From Bowdeniella nasicola (GTDB taxonomy: Bacteria; Actinomycetota; Actinomycetes; Actinomycetales; Actinomycetaceae), in the NCBI GenBank assembly GCA_030537895.1, contig JAUNVA010000014.1, positions 1 to 50,413 on the forward strand: DNA of 50,413 nucleotides. Direction: 5' to 3'. The position numbers and the translations under genes are program-made. Within the stretch, counting starts at the first letter, position 1. Each line of letters opens with the position of its first letter. The notes under the pieces were generated by a model, which was not told the origin of the DNA, did not search any database, and saw nothing but the letters and a program-made list of their open reading frames with translations. This document shows, one piece after another, positions 42,087 through 50,361 of the stretch.

Positions 42087-43253
42087 CTACACGACGACCA
42101 CGTCGCCGTCCCAGCCCTCACGCACGAGTCGCATGAGCAGCTGTGGAAGGGCTTCGGGGTAGACCTTTTCGCCAGCCTCGGCTTTGTCCGAGAGTTCCTT
42201 GGCTGTGAACCACGCAAACTCATCGAGGACCTGCTCTTCGAGGTCTGTGAGGCAGGCGCTGGACGTACTCGGGGCGGCGTCGGCGACGTGCGCAACGTAG
42301 AAGACCTCGTGCTGCACGAGTGTGGCGCCGGTGAAGCGGAACTCGGCGCTCCGTCGTGCAACCGGTCCTTCAAGGTCGCTGCGAGCGAGGGATATGCCGG
42401 TTTCTTCGTAGAGTTCGCGTCGTGCGCCATCGGCGGGGTCCTCACCACAATTCAGGCCGCCACCCGGGGTGAACCACCACCAGTGGTCGGGATCTTGGAT
42501 ATCGTGCCCCCGCACCATGAGCACCCGCCCGTCACGATCAATGAGGAGGACCCGAGCGGCCTGCCGCTCCGGATAGCCGGACGGACCGACGTCGTATTCG
42601 TCTCGAAACGCACGTGCCGCCGAGCTGTCGGATGGGGCGAGGCCCTCAGGGGGCACGGCTGGGGTGAGTTCGGGATTGATGTGGGCCGGAAGAGTGAGTG
42701 TCGCGTCGAATGTCGCCGGCTCCGGCGCGGAGCCCGCGAGGCGGAAAAGGCGTGTTAGCACGCCGCTGCGCACCCGCATGACGGCCTCGCGACGCGAATC
42801 ATGGAAGGTACGGGCAAGATCTGCACGGTACCAGGCGTCGGTGGCCTCCCGCCAGGCGGGAATGGCCTCGAGGTCCTCCCGCTCGCTTCGCTCACAGATC
42901 TGGGTGAGGACCGCGGTGAGCGTGGATTCGATACGCGCGCGCTGGTCGGGTTCGATGTGCCGGTGGGTGAAGTCGCGCCGCTCGAGGCCATCGGCCACCA
43001 GATAGCCCGCGAGGCCAAGAGAGGCATCGGCGGCGTCCGTAAGGACGAGACTCGTTGCCGGATCGAGTACGCCGCACGTACCGAGCTGTTGTGCTGCAAC
43101 GGCCCGATGCACGAGCTGAGCGTCTAACTCGTGGCGGCATGCAATCAGCGCTTTGTGGAGCCGGTCCAGTCGCCGTGCGAGCGTGATCGCTCGAACCAGC
43201 ATCACGGCGAGGGCGAGCGCGGCTATGACGGTGAGGATCGCGCCGAACGTCAT
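42087..43253 (-). CDS. Membrane-anchored Nudix hydrolase
   Basis: 388 residues in two parts. Residues 1-20 form a membrane helix followed by a helical segment of about 190 residues with no clear family. A Nudix domain begins around residue 228 with the complete box GGLNCGEDPADGARRELYEETGI (G-x5-E-x7-REL-x-EE-x-GI). The substrate is likely a nucleotide or nucleotide-sugar. The ATG at 43253 overlaps the pimA stop (ATGA). In mycobacteria a Nudix gene also follows pimA, with pdxS/pdxT next; those are absent here. Confidence 0.85.
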   Translation of the reverse strand: MTFGAILTVIAALALAVMLVRAITLARRLDRLHKALIACRHELDAQLVHRAVAAQQLGTCGVLDPATSLVLTDAADASLGLAGYLVADGLERRDFTHRHIEPDQRARIESTLTAVLTQICERSEREDLEAIPAWREATDAWYRADLARTFHDSRREAVMRVRSGVLTRLFRLAGSAPEPATFDATLTLPAHINPELTPAVPPEGLAPSDSSAARAFRDEYDVGPSGYPERQAARVLLIDRDGRVLMVRGHDIQDPDHWWWFTPGGGLNCGEDPADGARRELYEETGISLARSDLEGPVARRSAEFRFTGATLVQHEVFYVAHVADAAPSTSSACLTDLEEQVLDEFAWFTAKELSDKAEAGEKVYPEALPQLLMRLVREGWDGDVVVV

Positions 43254-44425
43254 GAGCTTCCCCTCGAAAACCGGTGTGTCGTGTGGTCGCGGTCCATGGC
43301 ACCGGTGGACTGGACCGCGAATGAGTAGGTCGCGAGGATTCGGCGTCCCACCGAGGACCAGTCGTATTGCTCGCACCAGGCGGAGGCGTGTTCGCGGATG
43401 GCGGCGACCTCCGCCGGACGGCGTTTGAGGGCGCGCTGGATCGTCACGGTAAGGGAAGCAGGGTCGTTGGTCGTGAAGAGATCGCCAGCTCGGCCGTGGT
43501 CAAGCACATCACGAAAGGCCTGCAAGTCGGAGGCGATGACGTGGGCGCCCGCGGCCATTGCCTCGACGAGCACGATCCCGAACGATTCTCCGCCGGTCTG
43601 GGGCGCGATGTAGATATCGGAGGAGGCAAACATCGCGACCTTGTCCGCCTCGGAGAGCCCACCGAGGAATTGGACACGTTCGCCAAAGGGCGCGAGTGCG
43701 GCGCGAGCCTTCGGGGCTTCCCCCTGACCACCGATGAGCACCCGAGCTCCCGGGTATTCCTCCAAGATATCCGGCACGGCAGCGGCGAGGATGTCGAGCC
43801 CCTTGCGAGGCTCATCGAGGCGACTCAAAAAGCACAGTACTGGGCGCTCGGTGTCGTGCGTGTGACGGCGCCCCGCCCATTCGGGCCTCGGATCGGCGCG
43901 GAAAGCCGCGAGGTCAACTCCGTTCGGAATAATCACGGGGTTCGCACCGAGGTGTTCAACGATCGTGCGGCGTGCTTCGGCAGACACCGCGATGGGCGCG
44001 GTGATCGCATCGAGGAATGGCTGGAAGGGCCCACGCAGGATCCATAGGGCTCGTGAGCGAGCCTGGTTGGAATGAAAGGTCGCGACGATGGGCACCTTGG
44101 CTTGCGCCAGGCAGATCAGTCCGAGAGACGGGGTGAGCGGCTCGTGAATATGCACGACATCGGGAGCATAGGAGCCGAGCCAGTCCTTCACCGCCGTGAC
44201 GGCTCCGGGCCCGAAGCTGAGGCGGGCGACCGAGCCGTTGTAGCTGATGGGGACCGACTTGCCGGCCGGCACCACCCAGTGCGGCAGATCGCGGGTGTCT
44301 TCTGCCGGGGCGAGGACGTTGACTTCATGCCCGTGCGCGTCAAGCCAGGTCGCGAGATCGCGCACGTGGAACTGGACGCCGCCCGGAGCATCAAAGGAAT
44401 AGGGGCACACGATCCCAATGCGCAC
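43250..44425 (-). CDS. pimA: Phosphatidylinositol alpha-mannosyltransferase PimA
   Basis: 391 residues, GT4 fold. The N-terminus MRIGIVCPYSFDAPGGVQFHV and KSVPISYNGSVARLSFGP are diagnostic for PimA, as are HIHEPLTPS, IVATFHSN, PNGVDLAAF, LDEPRKGLDIL and the GDP-mannose/Glu motif GGESFGIVLVEAMAAG. It transfers mannose from GDP-mannose to phosphatidylinositol on the cytoplasmic face, the first step of PIM synthesis. Starts at GTG 44425 directly against the patA stop. The tail beyond residue ~370 is Arg/Ser-rich and not conserved. Confidence 0.9.
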   Translation of the reverse strand: MRIGIVCPYSFDAPGGVQFHVRDLATWLDAHGHEVNVLAPAEDTRDLPHWVVPAGKSVPISYNGSVARLSFGPGAVTAVKDWLGSYAPDVVHIHEPLTPSLGLICLAQAKVPIVATFHSNQARSRALWILRGPFQPFLDAITAPIAVSAEARRTIVEHLGANPVIIPNGVDLAAFRADPRPEWAGRRHTHDTERPVLCFLSRLDEPRKGLDILAAAVPDILEEYPGARVLIGGQGEAPKARAALAPFGERVQFLGGLSEADKVAMFASSDIYIAPQTGGESFGIVLVEAMAAGAHVIASDLQAFRDVLDHGRAGDLFTTNDPASLTVTIQRALKRRPAEVAAIREHASAWCEQYDWSSVGRRILATYSFAVQSTGAMDRDHTTHRFSRGSS

Positions 44426-45370
44426 CTAGCTCGCCCCCTCGGCGCCCTGTTTGGCGCGGATTCGATCGAGGTCGAGGTCCCGGTCGAAGACGGGCTGCAA
44501 CATGTGCCAGTGCAGCGGATAAGCGCGCAGATAGCGGCTGAGATCGCGGGTCCACTGGCGGGTGAGATCCGCAGTCGCGGCGCGGCCGCGTTCCTCCGTG
44601 TGGTACGGGCCAAAGAACTCGATCACGATGCCCCACGGGCTCCCGGCAGCCCGGCGACGCTGCCCGCGCAGACGTACGTGCCGAATCCCCGCGAAGAAGA
44701 GGGGGGCCTTCGTTGCGGTGGCGAGGGCAGCGGGACCTGCGGCGACGCGTGCCGGTTGCTCACAGATCACGGCCGGCACTCCCCCGCGGCCTAGATCTCG
44801 ATCGGCAAGCAGCGCAACGGTATACCTGTCAAGACGGGTTTCGCGCAGCAGTGTGGAGAAGATGGGTCTCCCACGCTCCAGTGGCAGGATCCGCATCCCC
44901 ACGTCCTCACGTACCTTCACGAACGCGCGAAAGACCTCCTCGGGTTTGAGTCGCTCGGCGACGGTCAGCAACCGCGAGAGATGCCGGCCCGCCCACGCGC
45001 CAGCAAGGTCCCAATTCCCGCAGTGACCGAGGGCGACGACGATCGAACCGCGAGTGACATGGTCAGCAAAGCCCGCGGGGGTCCGGACCTCGACCCGCGC
45101 GTCGATCTGTTCGGGGGTGAGGGCTTCGAGGTGTAGGACTTCGGCGTAGTAGCGGAAATAGTGCTGGAGGGCGCGCCGGGAGCCGTCACGCACCGCGTGC
45201 GCTCCCTGGGGTCGGACCGTGGCCAGGTTGCGCTCGAGCTGGCGCACGCCCTTGGTTCGAGCGAGCCACACCCCCGTCGCGGCAAGGCTCGCGCCGGCAC
45301 GGAGTACCGCCTCGGGCAGGCGAGGTCCGTAGGTGAAGGCCCAGGTAAGGGCGCGGTCGGTCAGGGTCAT
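44426..45370 (-). CDS. PIM acyltransferase (PatA/HtrB-like)
   Basis: 314 residues of the LpxL/HtrB-like acyltransferase family. The catalytic H-x4-D is in ALGHCGNWDLAG; ADRDLGRGGVP and PAALATATKAPLFF are further conserved blocks. In mycobacteria the gene at this place (PatA) acylates the mannose of PIM; context between pgsA and pimA supports the same role. It is peripheral to the inner leaflet. ATG at 45370 overlaps the pgsA stop (ATGA). Confidence 0.87.
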   Translation of the reverse strand: MTLTDRALTWAFTYGPRLPEAVLRAGASLAATGVWLARTKGVRQLERNLATVRPQGAHAVRDGSRRALQHYFRYYAEVLHLEALTPEQIDARVEVRTPAGFADHVTRGSIVVALGHCGNWDLAGAWAGRHLSRLLTVAERLKPEEVFRAFVKVREDVGMRILPLERGRPIFSTLLRETRLDRYTVALLADRDLGRGGVPAVICEQPARVAAGPAALATATKAPLFFAGIRHVRLRGQRRRAAGSPWGIVIEFFGPYHTEERGRAATADLTRQWTRDLSRYLRAYPLHWHMLQPVFDRDLDLDRIRAKQGAEGAS

Positions 45371-45981
45371 CGACCCTCCGCCTGGCGATGTACGACGTGG
45401 ATGCGCTGGCCTACTGTGACCGCCGCTGCGAGCGCGAGGTAGGTCAGGGCGGCCGCGAGGATCCACTGCCCGAGTCCAAGGCCTGTGAGGAGTGCCGCGA
45501 TCAGGGAGATGAGGAGACGGTCGGAACGTTCCGCGATGCCCACGGCCGCGGCGTAACCCGAGGCCTCGGCACGCGCCCGCGCGTAGGGCACGATGCCGCC
45601 GAGTACGGCGGCAGCAAGGGCCGCATACATTCCCCAGACCGCTACCTGTCCCTCGCGGGCCGCGTAGTAGAGCACGAAACTCGAAAAGAGTGCGGCATCG
45701 GAGACGCGGTCCAGTGTGGAATCAAGGAACGCACCCCACGGCGAGGACGATCCGGACAGGCGAGCCATCAGGCCGTCCACCGAGTCGGTGAATACGACGA
45801 TCCCGACGACGAGCGACCCCGCGACGAGTCGGCCCGTCCCGATGAGTGTGAGGGCAGCGAGGCTCGCAACAATCGTGCCGGTGATCGTCACGGCGTCCGG
45901 GCTCACACCCCGGCGCACGAGCGCGCGGGCGAGTGGTGTGAACACTGCCGACGTCAGGCCTCGTCCGTGTTGGCCTAGCAC
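45367..45981 (-). CDS. pgsA: Phosphatidylinositol phosphate synthase (CDP-alcohol phosphotransferase)
   Basis: 204 residues and about six helices. The CDP-alcohol phosphotransferase motif D-x2-DG-x2-AR-x8-G-x3-D-x3-D is complete in TDSVDGLMARLSGSSSPWGAFLDSTLDRVSD. In actinobacteria this operon member joins CDP-diacylglycerol and inositol-1-phosphate to give phosphatidylinositol phosphate. Starts at GTG 45981 with a seven-base overlap of the HIT gene. Confidence 0.92.
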   Translation of the reverse strand: MLGQHGRGLTSAVFTPLARALVRRGVSPDAVTITGTIVASLAALTLIGTGRLVAGSLVVGIVVFTDSVDGLMARLSGSSSPWGAFLDSTLDRVSDAALFSSFVLYYAAREGQVAVWGMYAALAAAVLGGIVPYARARAEASGYAAAVGIAERSDRLLISLIAALLTGLGLGQWILAAALTYLALAAAVTVGQRIHVVHRQAEGR

Positions 45982-46529
45982 GCCTTGTCACCTCTCGGCC
46001 ATCCGGCTGCGATGAGTTCGCGTGTCTCGCCGAGGACCTGCGGTAGGGCCTTGGTTCGGGCGATGATCGGGAAGAAGTTCGCATCTCCCGACCAGCGCGG
46101 GACGACGTGTTGATGCACATGGGCGGCAATCCCGGCGCCCGCGACGGCTCCCTGGTTCATCCCGAGGTTGAACCCGTCCGGCCGGCTCACCTCCCGTAGC
46201 ACCCGAACCGCCGTGGCGGACATGTCGCCAAACTCCTCACGCTCCTGGGAACTGAGATCGGTGTAGGAGGCGACGTGTCGGTAGGGGCACACAAGCAGGT
46301 GCCCAGGGTTGTAGGGGTACAGGTTCATGAGGGCGTAGCAGTGCTTGCCGCGTGCGACGATGAGGCTGTCCTCGTCGCTAGCGTGCGGTGCAGCACAAAA
46401 CGGACATTCCTCAGACGAGTCATCCGCAGGCTTATCGGCACCGTCGATGTAGACCATACGGTGCGGGGTCCACAGCCTCTGGAAGCCGTCAGGCACGCCG
46501 ACCGGCGCGCCGTTGGACTCACTGGCCAT
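45975..46529 (-). CDS. HIT-family hydrolase/phosphorylase
   Basis: 184 residues. The histidine triad is [12 protein letters not shown] (HxHxH), with a CPFC zinc-type motif, and the conserved [23 protein letters not shown]. The mycobacterial homologue at the same place (Rv2613c) is an Ap4A phosphorylase, so a role in diadenosine polyphosphate breakdown is likely. The ATG lies 11 bases inside the end of thrS, pointing to coupling with the synthetase that can make Ap4A. Confidence 0.92.
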   Translation of the reverse strand: MASESNGAPVGVPDGFQRLWTPHRMVYIDGADKPADDSSEECPFCAAPHASDEDSLIVARGKHCYALMNLYPYNPGHLLVCPYRHVASYTDLSSQEREEFGDMSATAVRVLREVSRPDGFNLGMNQGAVAGAGIAAHVHQHVVPRWSGDANFFPIIARTKALPQVLGETRELIAAGWPRGDKAC

Positions 46530-48564
46530 TGTTCTCGGACAGGTCCGCAGTGAAGTCGTCGTCGTTGCGCCGGGAGCGCACCCAGTCGACGATTTCGCGC
46601 ACCGCCTGATCGGTGGGCACGCCGTTGCGCTGCGCACCGCCGCGGTACCGGAAGGAGACGGCGCCCGCTTCGACGTCCTTCTCCCCCGCGATAAGAGTAA
46701 ATGGGATTTTGTCCTTGGCGGCGTTACGGATCTTCTTACCGAACCGGTCGTCGCTTCGGTCCACCTCCACGCGAATTCCCTCGGCTCGCAGCGCCGTGGC
46801 GATCGTCTCGAGATAGTCGTCGAACGCGTCGGCGACCGGAATCGCGCGCACTTGCACGGGGGCGAGCCAGGCTGGGAATGCGCCTGCGTAATGCTCGGTC
46901 AGGACCCCGAAGAACCGCTCAATGGATCCGAACAGGGCGCGGTGAATCATGACGGGACGCTGACGCGTACCGTCCGCTGCCTGGTACTCCAAGTCGAAAC
47001 GCTCCGGCAGGTTGAAGTCGAGCTGGATCGTGGACATTTGCCATGTCCGGCCGATCGCGTCCTTCGCCTGCACTGAAATCTTCGGTCCGTAGAACGCGGC
47101 TCCGCCCGGATCAGGTACGAGGTCGAGCCCCGAGGCGAGTGCCACTTCTTCCAGGGTGCGCGTGGCCTCCTCCCACACGTCATCCTCGCCCACGAACTTG
47201 TCCGGGTTCTTGGTCGATAGCTCCAAGAAGAAGTCATCAAGGCCGTAGTCCGCAAGGAGGTCGAGGACGAAGGTGAGCAGGCGCGTGAGTTCGTCACGCA
47301 TCTGCTCTCGCGTGCAGTAGATATGGGCGTCGTCCTGGGTGAAGCCGCGGGCTCGGGTGAGGCCGTGGACGACGCCGGATTTTTCGTTGCGGTAAACGGT
47401 ACCGAATTCAAAGAGTCGAAGCGGTAGCTCGCGGTAGGAGCGCCCGCGCGAGGAGTAGATGAGGTTGTGCATCGGGCAGTTCATCGGCTTGAGGTAGTAG
47501 TCCTGGCCCGCCCGGGTGAGTTCACCGGTCTGCGGGTCGCGGACCTCATCGAGATGCATCGGAGGGTACATCCCGTCGGCATACCAGGCCAGGTGTCCCG
47601 AGGTTTCGAAGAGTTGAGCCTTCGAAATGTGCGGCGTGTAGACGAATTCGTAGCCGTTCGCGACGTGGCGTGCGCGCGAGTACTCTTCCATCTCCATACG
47701 CACGATTCCGCCCTTCGGATGGAAGCACGCGAGACCCGAGCCGATCTCGTCTGGGAAGGAGAACAGGTCAAGGCTGGTGCCGAGCTTGCGGTGGTCGCGA
47801 CGCTCCGCCTCAGCGAGGCGATCGGTGTAGGCCTTGAGCTCGTCCTTACTGGCCCAGGCGGTGCCGTAGATGCGCTGCAGCTGCGGGTTCTTCTCGCTGC
47901 CGCGCCAATAGGCCGCAGCCGAACGCATGAGTTGGAAGCCGCGACCGATCAGCTTGGTTGACGGCAGGTGCGGCCCCCGGCAGAGATCCTTCCACGCGAC
48001 CTCGCCGTTGCGCCGCACGTTGTCATAGATCGTGAGGGCTCCCGCCCCTACCTCCACGGAGGCACCCTCAGCCGCCTCTTCCACGCTGGGCCCCTTCAAA
48101 CCGATGAGTTCCAACTTGTAGGGCTGGTCCGCGAGTTCCGCGCGGGCTTCCTCCTCGCTGACCTCGCGGCGCCTGAAGGTCTGACCTTCCTTCACGATGC
48201 GGGCCATCGCTTTGTTGAGAGCCTTCAGGTCCTCGGGTGTGAACGGATCCACGCCGCCGAAATCGTAGTAAAACCCATCTGTGATAGGCGGGCCGATCCC
48301 GAGATCAACGTCGGGGTGAACGTCCTGCACGGCTTGGGCGAGCACATGGGCGCACGAGTGGCGCAGGATCGCGAGCCCTGCCTCGCTCGTCAGCTCAATC
48401 CCGCTCACGTCGGCACCGTCGGGGATTTCGCGGAAGAGGTCCTGTTCCTCTCCGTTCACGACCATCGCGACGATAGAGCGCTGATCCGCGAAGAGCACCG
48501 TACCAGTCGTCCCTTCGGGTAGCGTTCGCTCGCGTCCATCGATGGTTGCCGTAATCTCGGACAC
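46519..48564 (-). CDS. thrS: Threonyl-tRNA synthetase
   Basis: 681 residues. A TGS domain comes first ([17 protein letters not shown]), then the editing domain with [17 protein letters not shown] and the later CRGPHLPST, then the catalytic core with zinc-binding [12 protein letters not shown] and [22 protein letters not shown] (motif 2), and the anticodon domain at the end. Start at GTG 48564 with GAGGAGG five bases upstream; the longer frame to 48624 lacks support. First gene of the PIM operon. Confidence 0.95.
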   Translation of the reverse strand: MSEITATIDGRERTLPEGTTGTVLFADQRSIVAMVVNGEEQDLFREIPDGADVSGIELTSEAGLAILRHSCAHVLAQAVQDVHPDVDLGIGPPITDGFYYDFGGVDPFTPEDLKALNKAMARIVKEGQTFRRREVSEEEARAELADQPYKLELIGLKGPSVEEAAEGASVEVGAGALTIYDNVRRNGEVAWKDLCRGPHLPSTKLIGRGFQLMRSAAAYWRGSEKNPQLQRIYGTAWASKDELKAYTDRLAEAERRDHRKLGTSLDLFSFPDEIGSGLACFHPKGGIVRMEMEEYSRARHVANGYEFVYTPHISKAQLFETSGHLAWYADGMYPPMHLDEVRDPQTGELTRAGQDYYLKPMNCPMHNLIYSSRGRSYRELPLRLFEFGTVYRNEKSGVVHGLTRARGFTQDDAHIYCTREQMRDELTRLLTFVLDLLADYGLDDFFLELSTKNPDKFVGEDDVWEEATRTLEEVALASGLDLVPDPGGAAFYGPKISVQAKDAIGRTWQMSTIQLDFNLPERFDLEYQAADGTRQRPVMIHRALFGSIERFFGVLTEHYAGAFPAWLAPVQVRAIPVADAFDDYLETIATALRAEGIRVEVDRSDDRFGKKIRNAAKDKIPFTLIAGEKDVEAGAVSFRYRGGAQRNGVPTDQAVREIVDWVRSRRNDDDFTADLSENNGQ

Positions 48565-48590
48565 CGGTCCTCCTCGTATCACACTCGGGT

Positions 48591-48606
48591 GGGCGCTCAC
48601 GCGCCC
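48591..48606 (-). other. Leader hairpin upstream of thrS
   Basis: GGGCGC-GTGA-GCGCCC on the minus strand, a 6-bp stem with a tetraloop, 26 bp before the thrS GTG. TACACT is a possible -10 further upstream. No T-box specifier or antiterminator sequence is seen, so control by uncharged tRNA is not supported. Confidence 0.3.
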
Positions 48607-48656
48607 GATGCCCAGTGTAGTCACCGCCCCGAAGTGCTGCTCCGCCAGCCTGAGGC

Positions 48657-48992
48657 GTGCGCGCCGTGGACATCGTCACCACCGCCCACCTGATGGCCCC
48701 CGGCATCGACACTCACGTCGTGAACGTGCGCGTCCCCCTCGCCAGTGCGCTCACCCTGACCGGGTTTCCGCCCCACAGGACGCACCGCATCCCCGCTCTC
48801 TAAGGAACCGGCACCGCCACCCTCAACGGCGTGAAAGCCGACGTCGTCACCGACACAGACCTAGCAATCTTCCGTGAACTATTCGACGCCGAAAACTACC
48901 GCCGCCAACAACTGGCCACCATTCCCCGCGAGATCGCCCACCGCCGCGAACAATACATCGCCCTAGGAGGAGACCCCGACGACCTCGACTAG
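48657..48992 (+). pseudogene. Broken phage-like small protein gene (internal TAA)
   Basis: A single reading frame with coding-like composition runs from GTG 48657 to TAG 48990-48992, interrupted once by TAA at 48801-48803. The part before the stop reads [18 protein letters not shown]; the part after (from about 48804) reads VVTDTDLAIFRELFDAEN and ends with a Glu/Arg-rich helix and GGDPDDLD. I do not recognise the family. The small size, the broken frame and position beside an excisionase-like gene and an integrase fragment suggest a decayed phage or element gene. The second half could still be made as a 53-residue peptide from GTG 48831. Confidence 0.4.
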
Positions 48993-49034
48993 GCCCCGAG
49001 GTGCAGAAACACAGAAAAGAAGTACCCGCTCAGC

Positions 49035-49063
49035 TTGCACTATGCAGGTTCACCGTGTATAAT
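49035..49063 (+). promoter_or_regulatory. Near-consensus sigma-70 promoter of the micro-operon
   Basis: TTGCAC (49035-49040) and a perfect TATAAT (49058-49063) are separated by exactly 17 bp. This is the best housekeeping promoter visible in the window. Transcription would start near 49070, about 20 nt before the ATG at 49091, which is preceded by AGGAGG. Confidence 0.75.
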
Positions 49064-49090
49064 AAAAGTGTCACACAGAGAGGAGGAAAG

Positions 49091-49201
49091 ATGGATCACC
49101 TGGGAGAAATCCTCGCAGGACTCGGCGTCCTGATCGGGGCGATCGCCAAGCTCATCAAGGCTTGCCGACCCGATAAGCGCGCTTCCCGCGAGGCAAAATA
49201 A
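49091..49201 (+). CDS. 36-residue membrane microprotein of unknown function
   Basis: ATG 49091 follows AGAGGAGGAAAG, a near-perfect ribosome site, and the promoter is close to consensus, so this gene is very probably expressed. The peptide starts MDHLGEILAGLGVLIGA, forming one hydrophobic or amphipathic helix through about residue 25, and ends in a strongly basic tail (CRPDKRASREAK) with a single Cys. Size and shape resemble holin-like, phenol-soluble-modulin-like or type I toxin peptides, but I find no family. A 12-bp hairpin follows six bases after the stop. It lies among relics of an integrative element. Function is unknown; any toxic or pore-forming role is conjecture. Confidence 0.7.
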   Translation: MDHLGEILAGLGVLIGAIAKLIKACRPDKRASREAK

Positions 49202-49206
49202 AGGCC

Positions 49207-49237
49207 GGGTCCCGCCTAAACGTGATAGGCGGGGCCC
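49207..49237 (+). terminator. Hairpin after the microprotein gene
   Basis: GGGTCCCGCCTA (49207-49218) pairs with TAGGCGGGGCCC (49226-49237) over 12 bp with one G-U around a 7-nt loop. There is no U-tract; it may terminate or attenuate expression of the two small genes that follow. Confidence 0.6.
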
Positions 49238-49262
49238 AGCCCCTCCCAGCATCGCACACATT

Positions 49263-49418
49263 ATGGGCAAACTCAGCATGTCAACACTCGCCATGGCCCT
49301 CGGCGCGATCGTCGCCTTCGCGCCCCTGCCCGCGCCGGTCAAGCTCATCGGCGGCATCGTCGCGCTCGGCGCTGGCATCGCGGCCCTGACCGAGCTTCGC
49401 AGCAAGGAGCAGGCATGA
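49263..49418 (+). CDS. 51-residue two-helix membrane protein, holin-like
   Basis: From ATG 49263 a frame of 51 codons ends in a TGA that overlaps the next ATG (ATGA at 49415-49418), the same tight coupling seen in real operons. The peptide has two hydrophobic segments (STLAMALGAIVAFAPL and KLIGGIVALGAGIAAL) separated by a Pro-rich turn, then a short charged tail (ELRSKEQA). This is the plan of small phage holins, but the family cannot be assigned. No good ribosome site precedes it, so it may depend on the upstream transcript. Confidence 0.5.
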   Translation: MGKLSMSTLAMALGAIVAFAPLPAPVKLIGGIVALGAGIAALTELRSKEQA

Positions 49419-49621
49419 TCGAATACCTGTCCACCAACGGCGTGGCCGAACACCTCGGCCTGTCCCCTCACACGGTGCGCAAGTACCACGACGAGGGACG
49501 CCTCGCCGAACCCGACGCGGTGATCGGCAAGGGGCGGGCGAAGAAATACGGCTGGCTCGTCGAGACCATCGACGCATGGCAAGCCAACCGGCCAGGCCGC
49601 GGACGCCGCCGCACACCCTAG
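49415..49621 (+). CDS. Excisionase/AlpA-like helix-turn-helix protein
   Basis: 68 residues with a MerR-type winged helix start: YLSTNGVAEHLGLSPHTVRKYHDEGRL, the HTH_17/excisionase pattern, then GWLVETIDAWQANRPG, ending in a basic tail. Such proteins act as recombination directionality factors or small regulators of integrative elements. The ATG overlaps the preceding gene and has AAGGAG five bases upstream. A truncated integrase lies convergent to it. Confidence 0.78.
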   Translation: MIEYLSTNGVAEHLGLSPHTVRKYHDEGRLAEPDAVIGKGRAKKYGWLVETIDAWQANRPGRGRRRTP

Positions 49622-49637
49622 CCCCCGCCCAGCGAAC

Positions 49638-49681
49638 GCCGGGCCGCCCACACCCCACCACCAGGGGACGGGCGGCCCGGC
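49638..49681. terminator. Bidirectional terminator between the HTH gene and the integrase remnant
   Basis: GCCGGGCCGCCC (49638-49649) and GGGCGGCCCGGC (49670-49681) form a perfect 12-bp stem with a 20-nt loop, followed by CACTTTTCG on the plus strand. It sits 17 bp after the HTH stop and 15 bp before the integrase stop. Confidence 0.8.
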
Positions 49682-49695
49682 CACTTTTCGCGTAC

Positions 49696-50001
49696 CTACG
49701 CGCCACTCATACGGTCAGCCAACTCGCGATCACGCACCCGCGAGGAATGCTGATAAATCATCACCGTCTCCACGTCCGCATGCCCGGCACGCGCCATCAA
49801 GTCCGCGAGGGTCGCCCCCGCCTGGCCATACAACGTGAGCCCCGTATGCCGCAGCTCATGCAACCCCACCTCAGGCACACCCGCCTCAGGTATCCACGCA
49901 GCACCCGGTCCGAGTCGACGCCACCCCACCCGCCTCCGCATGCGACAGCGTGCTCGATGCGCACCGCGACCCATGGCTCGCCCCTTCACTGGCGCACCCA
50001 A
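49696..50001 (-). pseudogene. Truncated tyrosine-type integrase, C-terminal catalytic part only
   Basis: The final 60 or so residues match phage integrases: VGLHELRHTGLTLYGQAG (the HxLRH box with catalytic His and Arg), ARAGHADVETVMIYQH (second His and the nucleophilic Tyr) and a charged tail. The N-terminal arm-binding domain and the first catalytic Arg are missing; the sequence above about residue 30 of this frame is Arg-rich and unlike an integrase. It cannot recombine alone. It lies 121 bp from the tRNA-Cys 3' end, the usual position of an element's integrase relative to its tRNA attachment site. Confidence 0.75.
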
Positions 50002-50121
50002 GAAATGTGCCCGAGAGCCCCCTCATCGAGGCGCATCGTGTCGTATCGTGACGTGCCGGCGCTTCCGCCGAGCGGCGAAATACCCCAAGATGAAGCGCCT
50101 CATCACGCCGAAACCCGCGCG

Positions 50122-50153
50122 AAAAAGCCCCTCCTTGCAAATCAAGGAGGGGC
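50122..50153 (-). terminator. Rho-independent terminator of the tRNA cluster
   Basis: On the minus strand GCCCCTCCTTG and CAAGGAGGGGC form an 11-bp stem with a 5-nt loop, followed by TTTTT, about 6 bp after tRNA-Cys. It ends the Val-Gly-Cys tRNA transcript. Confidence 0.9.
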
Positions 50154-50158
50154 GTTTG

Positions 50159-50229
50159 AGGTGGGTACGGGATTCGAACCCGTGTATACGGCTTTGCAGG
50201 CCGCTGCCTCGCCTCTCGGCCAACCCACC
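50159..50229 (-). tRNA. tRNA-Cys (anticodon GCA)
   Basis: Complete 71-nt cloverleaf on the minus strand: acceptor GGTGGGT/ACCCACC, D arm GGCCGAGAGGCGAGGC, anticodon loop CTGCAAA with GCA, T arm CGGGTTCGAATCCCG. CCA is not encoded. Its 3' end faces the integrase fragment. Confidence 0.95.
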
Positions 50230-50256
50230 AGGGCGCGGCCAAGGGGCCGGACCTGG

Positions 50257-50329
50257 AGCGGATGACGGGACTCGAACCCGCGACCCTCACCTTGGCAAGG
50301 TGATGCTCTACCAACTGAGCCACATCCGC
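50257..50329 (-). tRNA. tRNA-Gly (anticodon GCC)
   Basis: Complete 73-nt cloverleaf: acceptor GCGGATG/CATCCGC, D arm GCTCAGTTGGTAGAGC, anticodon loop TTGCCAA with GCC, T arm CGGGTTCGAGTCCCG. Lies 27 bp upstream of tRNA-Cys. Confidence 0.95.
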
Positions 50330-50361
50330 ATCCCGGGTAACCCCGGTTGCTCCGGCGGTGG

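Noticed and set aside
48565..48650. Possible T-box leader before thrS
   Set aside because: Only a short 6-bp hairpin is present; the leader is too short and lacks the conserved T-box sequence.
48591..50230. att-type direct repeat of the tRNA-Cys 3' end at the thrS side
   Set aside because: I looked for GGGATTCGAACCC-like sequence between 48.6 and 49.3 kb and found none, so an element boundary cannot be set there.
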